The notes under the pieces: model-generated | Told to the model about the DNA's origin: nothing | The model's input: only the letters and a program-made list of their open reading frames with translations | Databases searched by the model: none | From: Ruminococcus sp. | GTDB lineage: Bacteria; Bacillota; Clostridia; Oscillospirales; Ruminococcaceae | Length of the DNA: 39,251 nt | Direction of reading: 5' to 3' | Assembly: GCA_017934425.1 (NCBI GenBank) | Contig: JAGBJO010000015.1 | Location: forward strand, 1-39,251 | Program-made: the position numbers and the translations under genes | Shown: in pieces, positions 1-7,510 of the stretch | Numbering within the stretch: position 1 is the first letter of the stretch | How the letters are laid out: each line of letters starts with the position of its first letter

Positions 1-138
1 AGTCAGATTTTTCGGCAGATTGTGCATAAATTTCGCAGGCATACTGACGTATGTCAAGAAATTTGTGTGCAAGATGCCGGAAAATATGCAAGCAGATGTG
101 CCGCAAAGCCGTCAGGCGGTCTTTGTGCGGTGTTGCCT
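1..138. mobile_element. 174-bp palindromic MITE-like repeat, copy 1 (cut by window edge)
   Basis: This is positions 37-174 of the element seen whole at 2798-2971 and 5200-5373; the first 36 bases lie outside the window. It differs from the 5200 copy by one base over 138. It ends with the terminal inverted repeat GGTGTTGCCT, directly abutting the TAA stop codon (139-141) of the lipoprotein gene read leftwards. No coding capacity is credible because all reading frames change across the copies' borders. Non-autonomous transposable element is an inference from copy number, terminal inverted repeats and the lack of a transposase. Confidence 0.8.
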
Positions 139-1509
139 TTAATATGTGAACCAATAAAGCATACCACGATTTTCACGGCTGACTCCGGTTGAAACAGTGC
201 CATAGTAATACTCCACCGGTTCGGCGTACTCGTCCCAGAAAGCAGCCCCATGTGTGCTGGCATTGATTATAGGCGAATTGAATCGTCCTATGCGGTAAGC
301 GGTAGCACGTTCTGGCACGATATAGAAGACGGGAGACTTGTAGTTTGCACCGCCTCCACCCAGTGCGCTGAGGATACCATTTCCGGCAGCCTGATAGTTA
401 TGACCGTAGCCGTCCATATTTGAAACGGTACACTCCATTTTCTTAGTATCATAAATACTAAGTGTGTAGGAATTTGTATAGGCGATACTCTGGTCATTGC
501 TGAGAATGTATACCTTATCCCCCACAACATTGTTATAAATTCCAAAACTATCCAGTTTCAGGGCGAAGTCATCGCCTGTTATGGTCATATCGTTGTTATC
601 ATGGTTGACTGTTATCATTCCGTTATTGGTATAGCCGAAAATATAATCGCTGGTGCGAAGTATCTCCTCCATTTCCAGAGTATCCGGGTCAAAAGTGGAG
701 TAGACCCATTCCCGTTCCGGGTTCTCCGGGTCTGTGCCGGGAATTTCCTCATCGTGTGCAAGAACGATCTTGCCGTCTATCTCCGAACCGTTCAGGTGAT
801 CCTGGCATCTGATAAGTTCCGTAAGTTCGCCGGTTTCCTGGTTGATCTCATAGATAACCGTGCCGTCATTCTCGTGTATCTCCATGCCGGCAGCGTCCTT
901 GGTCAACTTGAATGTACTCATGCCGATAAGCAGTCTGCCGGCGCATAACATGAACTGAGAATCATAGTTGTAGTTGCTTGTATCTGCATCTGAAAACTCA
1001 TGCAGTTCTTTCAGTTCACCGCTGGCGATGTCGTAGGAGAATATTGACCAGTCGTGCATACCGTAACATAAATCATCATAATCCACGCCGATAAACAGCT
1101 TGTCCTCAGTTGGCAAGACACGGAAAACCCTTCCCTCATAGGGTGTATCAGCAAGCTTGTTGTAATTATCCTCGATCTCCTTCTGCATCTCCGGGTTACC
1201 GGTTACGTAAATATTGAAATGCTTCTCCCTCTCACCCTCAGCTTTGCAGGGCGATAAGCGCTCACCGAAATCCAGGGTAGACAGGTCAAGTTCGTGAAGC
1301 TGTAGGGGCGGTGGGTCGTCAGTCGAGGTGATGTTCAGGGTGATGGTCTTGAAGTCCTCATCAGTAAGCTGACGTATCGTCTTTTCGGTGACTGGTTCAG
1401 ATATGCCGATATCGTTTTCGGTGATATTCTCGCTGTCGTTGGTAGTAGTTTCCTGACAGCCGGTAAGCATAAGCGCCGCCGCCAGTGCAAAAGCAAAATG
1501 TTTCCTCAT
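139..1509 (-). CDS. Secreted lipoprotein, beta-propeller-like, paralogue of the next gene
   Basis: The 456-residue product begins with a short charged N-terminus, a hydrophobic stretch and the lipobox LTGC (Cys18), so it should be a lipid-anchored exported protein. A Ser/Thr/Glu-rich linker follows. The remainder is rich in short segments such as WSIFSYDIASGELKEL that resemble beta-propeller blades reading out values of a structured record; no catalytic motif is visible. The start at 1509 is supported by AAAGGAGGGG just upstream. It lies 12 bp downstream of the paralogous lipoprotein gene and the two share an IDFG/LDFGxRxSPC-type segment after the linker, so they are probably a duplicated pair in one transcript. 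Function unknown; surface ligand binding is a guess. Confidence 0.8.
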   Translation of the reverse strand: MRKHFAFALAAALMLTGCQETTTNDSENITENDIGISEPVTEKTIRQLTDEDFKTITLNITSTDDPPPLQLHELDLSTLDFGERLSPCKAEGEREKHFNIYVTGNPEMQKEIEDNYNKLADTPYEGRVFRVLPTEDKLFIGVDYDDLCYGMHDWSIFSYDIASGELKELHEFSDADTSNYNYDSQFMLCAGRLLIGMSTFKLTKDAAGMEIHENDGTVIYEINQETGELTELIRCQDHLNGSEIDGKIVLAHDEEIPGTDPENPEREWVYSTFDPDTLEMEEILRTSDYIFGYTNNGMITVNHDNNDMTITGDDFALKLDSFGIYNNVVGDKVYILSNDQSIAYTNSYTLSIYDTKKMECTVSNMDGYGHNYQAAGNGILSALGGGGANYKSPVFYIVPERATAYRIGRFNSPIINASTHGAAFWDEYAEPVEYYYGTVSTGVSRENRGMLYWFTY

Positions 1510-1521
1510 AGTACCCCTCCT

Positions 1522-2760
1522 TTAGTTAAATATGTAAAGCTTGTCCGGTAAAATGTAGGTTCGTATATCCACCTGATAAAGATATGAACGATTAATTCCG
1601 CAAAGTCCGCCGGGGTAATGCTTCATCTCAGTATTACATTCGCTTGCAGCCAGGAAAACCTTTGCAAGCTCCGGGAGGATAATGTTCAGGTCATTGTCAA
1701 CACTCACCATATATTCCCCTGCTCCGTAATACGGCGGACGCACACCGCCCATATCCATAACGCAGCACTCCATTTTCTCCAGGTCATAGCGGTAAAGCTG
1801 TCTGCCTGCGCCGATGTAGTGATCCTGCATAAGTAGGGTCACGAACCGCTCATCTGCCTCCACAAGTTCCGCCTGTTTAAGGTCGGTTTTAAGGCGGTAA
1901 TCGGGAGTTTCCACGGTACTTAGCCGGTCGCTGCCGTAGGTCATTTTTGCAAAGCCATCGCCGTAAAACTTGGGGAGGTTCACCCCTTCAATGTCGGCAA
2001 TTTTGGTAAGACTTTTCCCCTCGCTGTCCAGTTCCCAGAGCGCCGGAAGTTCGTCCTTTTCCCATGCGTAAGTCAGGGTAAGCAGGCGAGTTCCGTCGGT
2101 ATCATATATCTGGTCGCACCGGTCACTTATCCGGCTTATCTCGCCTGTTTCCGGGTCGATGCAGTCAAGAACGCCGCTGTCGCTGTCCTGCACCCAACCT
2201 ACAAGGTAGAGTTTTCCGCCTGCAAACGCCATATCGCTGTAATTCAAGCCCGCCGCCGGGTCGGAGTACTCCTTTATCTCGGTAAGCGCCAGAGTTTCCG
2301 GGTCGCAGCGGTAGAGTACCGCCTCATGACCGCCGTCATTCCAGGAATCGTAGTCAACGAAGAAATAAAGGTAATCCCCGTCATAAGTCCATGCTTTCAT
2401 ACTTCCCTTGGCATCGGTCGTCCTGACCATGTTGATATGGTCAATATCCTCCTGAGTGATACCGTTTTCCTCGTCTGGTTCAGAGGGGAATTTGCTCAGG
2501 TCGTCCTGACAAGGACTGTGGCGAGTGCCGAAGTCGATGCCCGACAGGTCGATGACCTTATACTCCACCGGTATATCCTCGTGACTTACCGAAGTATCCA
2601 TAGTTATCTGCCGGAAGTCCGACTGCCTGAAAGTGCGGAAAACCGGTTCAGTTTCCTCCTGGATAACGGGTTCAGGGGGCGGAAGGGGTTCTTCCGTATT
2701 TTCAGAGCAGGCTGTCAATGAAATGAACATAGCCATAAAAAGCAACAGAGTCTTTTTCAT
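1522..2760 (-). CDS. Secreted lipoprotein, beta-propeller-like, paralogue of the preceding gene
   Basis: The open frame extends upstream to 2811, but the start at 2760 (MKKTLLLFMAMF) gives a textbook lipoprotein signal with lipobox SLTAC (Cys18) and has GTGGTGG in front, so I chose it; the product is 412 residues. After a Pro/Glu-rich linker comes the segment IDLSGIDFGTRHSPC, matching LDLSTLDFGERLSPC in the neighbouring gene, followed by repeated aromatic/Asp-rich blade-like segments (YLYFFVDYDSWNDGG, VLYRCDPETLALTEI). Tandem duplication with divergence is the simplest reading. A TATAAT hexamer at 2974-2979 on this strand would start the transcript at the edge of the 174-bp repeat. Role unknown. 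Confidence 0.8.
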   Translation of the reverse strand: MKKTLLLFMAMFISLTACSENTEEPLPPPEPVIQEETEPVFRTFRQSDFRQITMDTSVSHEDIPVEYKVIDLSGIDFGTRHSPCQDDLSKFPSEPDEENGITQEDIDHINMVRTTDAKGSMKAWTYDGDYLYFFVDYDSWNDGGHEAVLYRCDPETLALTEIKEYSDPAAGLNYSDMAFAGGKLYLVGWVQDSDSGVLDCIDPETGEISRISDRCDQIYDTDGTRLLTLTYAWEKDELPALWELDSEGKSLTKIADIEGVNLPKFYGDGFAKMTYGSDRLSTVETPDYRLKTDLKQAELVEADERFVTLLMQDHYIGAGRQLYRYDLEKMECCVMDMGGVRPPYYGAGEYMVSVDNDLNIILPELAKVFLAASECNTEMKHYPGGLCGINRSYLYQVDIRTYILPDKLYIFN

Positions 2761-2797
2761 ACATACCACCACTTTTCGCATAGTTTGGAAAATGTCT

Positions 2798-2971
2798 AGG
2801 CAACACCGCACAGAGATTGTGGTGCAGATGCGTAGTCAGATTTTACGGCAGATTGTGCATAAATTTCGCAGGCATACTGACGTATGTCAAGAAATTTGTG
2901 CGCAAGATGCCGGAAAATATGCAAGCAGATGTGCCGCAAAGCCGTCAGGCGGTCTTTGTGCGGTGTTGCCT
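2798..2971. mobile_element. 174-bp palindromic MITE-like repeat, copy 2
   Basis: A complete copy, 174 bp, with terminal inverted repeats AGGCAACACCGCACA. The inverted symmetry continues inward: the left-arm block ATTTTACGGCA..TTGTGCATAAATTTC matches the reverse complement of the right arm, and the centre is CATAC-TGAC-GTATG near 2873-2886. The whole element could fold as one long imperfect hairpin. It differs from copy 3 at about four positions. It lies in the divergent gap between the lipoprotein pair and recG. No obvious target-site duplication longer than 2 bp. Confidence 0.85.
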
Positions 2972-2973
2972 CA

Positions 2974-2979
2974 ATTATA
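2974..2979 (-). promoter_or_regulatory. Candidate -10 box for the lipoprotein pair
   Basis: TATAAT on the minus strand, 2 bp from the right end of repeat copy 2. No convincing -35 hexamer is found 16-18 bp upstream, so this is a weak call. If used, transcription would start inside the terminal inverted repeat and the whole repeat would be in the 5' leader of the lipoprotein genes. Confidence 0.35.
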
Positions 2980-3039
2980 TAGTGACTTTAGGGAGCGAAA
3001 AAGACGAAGGATTTTCAAGTTAAAAGAAAAAAATATATC

Positions 3040-3068
3040 TTGACAGTTCACCGATTCCGTAATATACT
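3040..3068 (+). promoter_or_regulatory. Sigma-A-type promoter of recG
   Basis: TTGACA (3040-3045), 17-bp spacer, TATACT (3063-3068), about 25 bp before the recG ribosome binding site. The -35 is a perfect match and the -10 has one mismatch. Confidence 0.8.
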
Positions 3069-3100
3069 ATTATTAATAAGATTTTTGAAAGGACACCACT

Positions 3101-5137
3101 ATGAGCGCAACTCTTTTCAGCGATATCGAATACCTCAGGGGCGTGGGCGAAGCAAGGGGCGCAAAGTACCGTAAACTGGGAATCGCCTGCCCCTATGACC
3201 TTATATACCATATCCCCCGCACCTACCTTGACTTCCGTGCATTTGTGCCTATTTGTCAGGCTGTTCTTGGGGAATATAACGTGCTGAAGCTGACCATTAC
3301 AAGCAAGATGCCGCCTCAGCGAATTCGCAATGGTCTGGTGATATGCAAAGCCGTGGCGACCGACGGCATGGACGATATCCTCATTACTGTATACAACAAC
3401 GTCTATGCTTTTCAGGCGCTAAAGGAGGGTGGCACTTACTATATGCACGGCAAAGTCAGCGGCAACTTCCTCCGCCGTGAGATCGCATCCCCCACCTATA
3501 TCGGCGTTCAGGAACGTGTGCTGATACAGCCCATTTATCCGCTTACTCAGGGGCTTTCCGTGAATATGGTCAGGGCGAATATGCAGCAGGCACTTGAAAT
3601 TCTCCGGAAAGAACCCCTTGAAACTCTGCCGGAAAATATCCGCCGGGAATACGACCTGCCGCCGCTGATGTGGGCGCTGGAGAATATCCACTTCCCCTCC
3701 TCCGACCAGGCTGCCGAAAATGCCCGCCGCAGACTGGCTTTCGATGAGCTTCTGAAATTGCAGCTTGGTATGTCGCTGATGAAAACCAGAAGTCGCCGGA
3801 ATACTGCCTATCAGCTTGACAGCCGCATCTCTGTGAAGCCCTACCTTGATGCCCTGCCATTTGAAATGACTGCCGGGCAGTCCAAAGCGGTAAACGATAT
3901 CATCACCGACCTGTGCCGGAACGTCCCCATGAACCGGCTTTTGCAAGGCGACGTGGGAAGCGGTAAAACTGCCGTTGCCGCCGCAGCCTGCTATTTCACC
4001 GCAAAAAACGGCGTTCAGGCAGCGCTTATGGCTCCCACGGAAATACTCGCCTCCCAGCATTTCAAGACCCTCTCAGGTTTCCTCGAACCACTGGGCATAC
4101 GTGTTTGCCTGCTGACCGGCTCTGTCAAGGGAAAGAAGAAAACCGCCATTTACGAGGCAATCAAAAGCGGCGATATGGACGTTATCGTGGGAACTCACGC
4201 AATTATCCAGAAGGACGTGGAGTACAAGGCGCTTGGGCTTGTCATTACCGACGAGCAGCACCGTTTTGGCGTGGCGCAGCGTGCGGCACTGGCTGAAAAG
4301 GGCGACACTCCCCACAAGCTTGTTATGTCCGCAACACCTATCCCCCGAACACTCGCCCTTATAATCTACGGCGACCTTGATATATCCGCTATCACCGAAC
4401 TTCCCAAGGGACGCAAGCCTATCAAGACCTTCGCCGTCACCGGAAAACTGCGGCAGAGTGCCTTTGGTTTCGTCCGGGAAAAGCTGGACATGGGCTATCA
4501 GGCGTATGTGGTCTGCCCAATGATCGAGGACAGCGAAAGCGACCTGTTTGCGGTGAAGTCCTACGCTGAGGCGGCGGCAAAAAGTGACCTGAAAGGCTAC
4601 TCCACCGCACTCCTCCACGGCAAAATGAAGCCGGCTGAAAAGGACAAGGTAATGAAGGAATTCCACGACGGTAATGTGCAGGTGCTTATCTGCACCACTG
4701 TTGTGGAAGTTGGCGTGGACGTTCCAAATGCGGCGGTAATGGTCATCGAAAACGCCGACCGCTTCGGACTTTCCCAGCTTCACCAGCTTCGTGGACGTGT
4801 GGGACGTGGCACGGCAGAGAGTACCTGCATACTCATCACCGACAACGTTTCCGAGGACTGCGTTAAGCGAATGAAGATAATGAAAGCTACAAACGACGGT
4901 TTCCGCATCTCCGAGGAAGACCTGAAAATGCGTGGCCCCGGCGACTTCTTCGGCAGCGCTCAGCATGGACTTCCGCCACTGAAAATTGCGGATATTGCGC
5001 TGAATACCCAGCTTATGAACCAGGCACAAAAGTGCGCCGGAGAGATACTTGCCGCCGACCCGACCCTTGATTTACCCGCAAACCGTCACCTGAAATTCGA
5101 TACCATGCGGCTGTTCAACAAGGACATTACCGGATAA
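3101..5137 (+). CDS. recG: ATP-dependent DNA helicase RecG
   Basis: A superfamily 2 helicase that remodels stalled replication forks and Holliday junctions. The 678-residue length is that of typical RecG. The N-terminal third carries the OB-fold wedge domain; Walker A GDVGSGKT lies at about residue 284, the DEAH-type box is DEQH at about 384 within ITDEQHRFG, and the motif TTVVEVGVDVPNA plus QLHQLRGRVGRG mark the second RecA-like lobe. The start at 3101 follows GAAAGGA at 7-8 bp. It is transcribed from its own promoter at 3040-3068. No terminator is seen after the stop; the next promoter begins 26 bp downstream. Confidence 0.97.
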   Translation: MSATLFSDIEYLRGVGEARGAKYRKLGIACPYDLIYHIPRTYLDFRAFVPICQAVLGEYNVLKLTITSKMPPQRIRNGLVICKAVATDGMDDILITVYNNVYAFQALKEGGTYYMHGKVSGNFLRREIASPTYIGVQERVLIQPIYPLTQGLSVNMVRANMQQALEILRKEPLETLPENIRREYDLPPLMWALENIHFPSSDQAAENARRRLAFDELLKLQLGMSLMKTRSRRNTAYQLDSRISVKPYLDALPFEMTAGQSKAVNDIITDLCRNVPMNRLLQGDVGSGKTAVAAAACYFTAKNGVQAALMAPTEILASQHFKTLSGFLEPLGIRVCLLTGSVKGKKKTAIYEAIKSGDMDVIVGTHAIIQKDVEYKALGLVITDEQHRFGVAQRAALAEKGDTPHKLVMSATPIPRTLALIIYGDLDISAITELPKGRKPIKTFAVTGKLRQSAFGFVREKLDMGYQAYVVCPMIEDSESDLFAVKSYAEAAAKSDLKGYSTALLHGKMKPAEKDKVMKEFHDGNVQVLICTTVVEVGVDVPNAAVMVIENADRFGLSQLHQLRGRVGRGTAESTCILITDNVSEDCVKRMKIMKATNDGFRISEEDLKMRGPGDFFGSAQHGLPPLKIADIALNTQLMNQAQKCAGEILAADPTLDLPANRHLKFDTMRLFNKDITG

Positions 5138-5163
5138 ATTCACACAATATTCAACAAAAGCTA

Positions 5164-5192
5164 TTGACATATTTCGTGACTTCTGGTAAAAT
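5164..5192 (+). promoter_or_regulatory. Sigma-A-type promoter of the rubrerythrin-fusion gene
   Basis: TTGACA (5164-5169), 17-bp spacer, TAAAAT (5187-5192). The expected start of transcription, about 7 bp downstream, coincides with the first base of repeat copy 3 (5200), so the repeat would form the 5' leader. Confidence 0.75.
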
Positions 5193-5199
5193 TGAGTAT

Positions 5200-5373
5200 A
5201 GGCAACACCGCACAGAGATTGTGGTGCAGATGCGCAGTCAGATTTTTCGGCAGATTGTGCATAAATTTCGCAGGCATACTGACGTATGTCAAGAAATTTG
5301 TGTGCAAGATGCCGGAAAATATGCAAGCATATGTGCCGCAAAGCCGTCAGGCGGTCTTTGTGCGGTGTTGCCT
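5200..5373. mobile_element. 174-bp palindromic MITE-like repeat, copy 3
   Basis: A complete copy with the same ends (AGGCAACACCG and CGGTGTTGCCT) and exactly the same length as copy 2. Flanks are TAT on the left and ATA on the right, compatible with insertion at an AT-rich site with a very short (TA-like) duplication. It sits between the promoter at 5164-5192 and the ribosome binding site AAGGAGG at 5399-5405, so it should be transcribed as a long hairpin in the leader of the downstream gene. Confidence 0.85.
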
Positions 5374-5414
5374 ATATAAACGCTCCCCGGAGGAGTATAA
5401 GGAGGTCTTGACTT

Positions 5415-6749
5415 ATGGACAAAAAAGCTATGTACAAATTAAGCTACGGTCTTTTCGTCGTTACTGCCAACCGTGACGGCAAGGACAACGGCTGCATCAC
5501 AAATACCCTCGCACAGGTTACTTCTCAGCCTAACCGTGTGAGCCTGACGGTTGTAAAGCAGAACTACACCCACGATATGATCGCTGAGACAGGCAAATTC
5601 ACCGCCTCTGTCATAAGTCAGGACGCTGACTTTGAACTGTTCAAGAGATTTGGTTTCCAGTCTGGCAGAGATACTGACAAGTTCGCCGGATTTACCGACA
5701 CAAAGCGCTCCGAGAACGGTACTCTCATCGTTACCAAAGGCACAAACGCCTATATTTCGGCAACTGTCTGTCAGAGTGTTGACCTTGGAACTCATACCCT
5801 GTTCATCGCTGACGTGACTGATATGGAAGTACTCAGCGACGCTAAGAGCGCTACTTATGAGTACTACCAGAATAGTATCAAGCCCAAGCCCGAAGCCATC
5901 GGCACTGCCAGCGACGGTCAGACCGTCTGGAGATGCACGGTATGCGGCTATGAGTACGTTGGCGAGGAACTTCCGGAGGACTTCATCTGTCCCCTCTGCA
6001 AGCACCCGGCTACTGACTTCGAGAAGGTTGTAAAGACCGCAGAAGCTATGATACCCGTGGGCACTTCCGATTCAGGCAAGACTATCTGGAGATGCACCGT
6101 ATGCGGATATGAGCATGAGGGCGATTTGCCGGAGGACTTCGAGTGTCCCCTGTGCGGAGTCGGCGCTGACCAGTTCGAGCTTATCTCAGGCACTCCTGCA
6201 CCTGCCGCCGGAAAGAGCAAGTACGCCGGAACTAAGACCGAGCAGAACCTCCTGGAAGCCTTCGCAGGCGAGTCTCAGGCACGTAATAAGTACACCTACT
6301 TTGCTTCCGTCGCAAAAAAAAACGGCTATGAGCAGATAGCGGCTATATTCCTCCAGACTGCCGAGAACGAAAAGGAACACGCTAAACTATGGTTCAAGGC
6401 ACTTGGCGGGATCGGTGATACTGCCCAGAATCTTCTCAGTGCCGCTGAGGGCGAGTACCACGAATGGACTGATATGTATGAGCGCATGGCTCAGGACGCA
6501 GAAGCCGAGGGATTCCCGGAACTTGCTGCCCAGTTCAGAGGTGTGGGCGCTATTGAGAAGCACCATGAGGAACGCTACCGTGCGCTTCTGAAGAACGTGG
6601 AAGCAATGGAAGTATTCCGCAAAAGCGGCGTAACTATCTGGGAGTGCCGCAACTGCGGACATATTGTAGTCGGTACGCAGGCTCCGGAAGTCTGCCCTGT
6701 ATGCTTCCACCCCCAGAGTTACTTTGAGGTACGCAAGGAGAATTACTGA
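5415..6749 (+). CDS. Flavin reductase - rubredoxin - rubredoxin - rubrerythrin fusion protein
   Basis: A 444-residue protein combining modules usually found on separate chains. Residues 1 to about 155 resemble the flavin reductase (FMN-binding split-barrel) domain of high-molecular-weight rubredoxins. Two short rubredoxin-type knuckles follow (Cys174/177/192/195 and Cys227/230/244/247). Residues about 272-395 are a ferritin-like four-helix diiron domain with EKEH near 319-322 and EKHHEERY near 381-388. The C-terminal iron site is Cys411/414/427/430 with the CX2C-X12-CX2C spacing of rubrerythrin. The arrangement suggests a self-contained path from NAD(P)H through flavin and rubredoxin iron to a diiron centre that reduces peroxide or oxygen in an anaerobe; that activity is inferred. 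AAGGAGG at 5399-5405 fixes the start. It is followed directly by a small gene. Confidence 0.9.
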   Translation: MDKKAMYKLSYGLFVVTANRDGKDNGCITNTLAQVTSQPNRVSLTVVKQNYTHDMIAETGKFTASVISQDADFELFKRFGFQSGRDTDKFAGFTDTKRSENGTLIVTKGTNAYISATVCQSVDLGTHTLFIADVTDMEVLSDAKSATYEYYQNSIKPKPEAIGTASDGQTVWRCTVCGYEYVGEELPEDFICPLCKHPATDFEKVVKTAEAMIPVGTSDSGKTIWRCTVCGYEHEGDLPEDFECPLCGVGADQFELISGTPAPAAGKSKYAGTKTEQNLLEAFAGESQARNKYTYFASVAKKNGYEQIAAIFLQTAENEKEHAKLWFKALGGIGDTAQNLLSAAEGEYHEWTDMYERMAQDAEAEGFPELAAQFRGVGAIEKHHEERYRALLKNVEAMEVFRKSGVTIWECRNCGHIVVGTQAPEVCPVCFHPQSYFEVRKENY

Positions 6750-7091
6750 TTGAAAAAGCCATTTGTAAAGCGTGACATACTCATTGACTATACTACCCTG
6801 TGCAAATACATCGACAAGCGCCTTGTTGATATGGTTGACCGCAGCTTTTTCGGAACTGTCTGCAATATCGTCAGTTTCCATATAGACAGCAATGCGGTCA
6901 TGAGCCGGGATATCATAAAGGTTCAGAAGAAACTTGAGGGCAGCAACAGCCGTACTATGTACTTCGCCTACAACTTCACCCTTGAAGCCGTTGACCTTAT
7001 CAATGATTCCGGCGGTGCTGCCTTTTATATGCAGGATTTTCCCTGGACTGACCAGCGGCTTTCCGCTGTCCGGAACAGTATACGTGGCTAA
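6750..7091 (+). CDS. Small protein of unknown function, coupled to the rubrerythrin fusion
   Basis: A 113-residue soluble-looking protein beginning at a TTG codon immediately after the stop of the fusion gene; AAGGAG at about 6736-6741 lies at a good distance for this start. I do not recognise the family. The N-terminus is basic (KKPFVKRDI), with several predicted mixed alpha/beta stretches and no Cys pairs, signal peptide or membrane segment. Its last 92 bp overlap, tail to tail, the 3' end of the membrane-protein gene on the other strand. Tight spacing implies co-transcription and possibly a role alongside the peroxide/oxygen-reducing enzyme. Confidence 0.65.
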   Translation: MKKPFVKRDILIDYTTLCKYIDKRLVDMVDRSFFGTVCNIVSFHIDSNAVMSRDIIKVQKKLEGSNSRTMYFAYNFTLEAVDLINDSGGAAFYMQDFPWTDQRLSAVRNSIRG

Positions 7092-7461
7092 GGCGCTTGC
7101 TGTTCACTCCGCTTACTCCCCCTGCGCCGCCTGACAGCGCCAGTATCACAAGCTTCATGATCCCAGGGATATGTCCGCTTATGCACAAGGAAACTGCCAG
7201 CAGCATTATGTACATCATTCCCCCGACGACTGAACCCTCGGCAAGTCCACGGCGGCGGCGGAGTTTACCACAGCTATAGCCGCCCACCAGTCCGCCGGCA
7301 ACCAGTGACACAAGCGACATTATCCGCAGAAACACCATACTATCCAGCAGGAAGCAGCTTACCGCCGAGAAAAGCAGGACGGCTGCGGCAGTACATATTG
7401 CGCCTGAAACTGCTGATATCAGCAATCCCCAGCGCTTTTCGCACCATATATCCCAAAGCAT
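7000..7461 (-). CDS. TIGR04086-type integral membrane protein
   Basis: A 153-residue protein with four hydrophobic segments and glycine-rich loops (SLVAGGLVGGYSCGK, GGAGGVSGVN) like the TIGR04086/YrzE family that commonly sits beside yajC in clostridia. I place the start at 7461 rather than 7476 because GGGGG lies five bases upstream of it, while the 7476 start is inside the stem of the yajC terminator. The family core ends near GGVSGVN (about 7100); the last 30 or so residues, basic and low in hydrophobicity, are encoded antisense to the end of the plus-strand gene at 6750-7091. Function of the family is not known. Confidence 0.7.
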   Translation of the reverse strand: MLWDIWCEKRWGLLISAVSGAICTAAAVLLFSAVSCFLLDSMVFLRIMSLVSLVAGGLVGGYSCGKLRRRRGLAEGSVVGGMMYIMLLAVSLCISGHIPGIMKLVILALSGGAGGVSGVNSKRLSHVYCSGQRKAAGQSRENPAYKRQHRRNH

Positions 7462-7505
7462 AAAAAGCCCCCACATAGTTTTTTTACATACTATGCAGGG
7501 GCTTT
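7462..7505 (-). terminator. Intrinsic terminator after yajC, containing the next gene's ribosome binding site
   Basis: On the minus strand AAAGCCCC-(8 nt)-loop-(8 nt)-GGGGCTTT pairs as a stem of about 16 bp including two G-U pairs, then runs into TTTTT. The GGGGG used as ribosome binding site by the downstream membrane-protein gene is in the 3' arm, and its ATG follows the T-run directly. On the plus strand it may also serve the gene ending at 7091, with a poorer T-run. Confidence 0.8.
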
Positions 7506-7510
7506 ATTTA

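Noticed and set aside
2798..2971. The 174-bp repeat as a known riboswitch or T-box
   Set aside because: It occurs in different contexts, including directly after a stop codon, and shows no known riboswitch or T-box core; near-identity across the full length argues for a mobile element.
3419..4060. Long minus-strand frames inside recG, also 4073-5029
   Set aside because: Antisense to a clear RecG coding region with codon bias following the plus strand; no start signals or recognisable motifs.
5164..5476. Open frames running through the 174-bp repeats, also at 2633-3043 and 2817-3023
   Set aside because: They depend on flanking sequence, have no ribosome binding sites, and exist because the repeat happens to be open in several frames.
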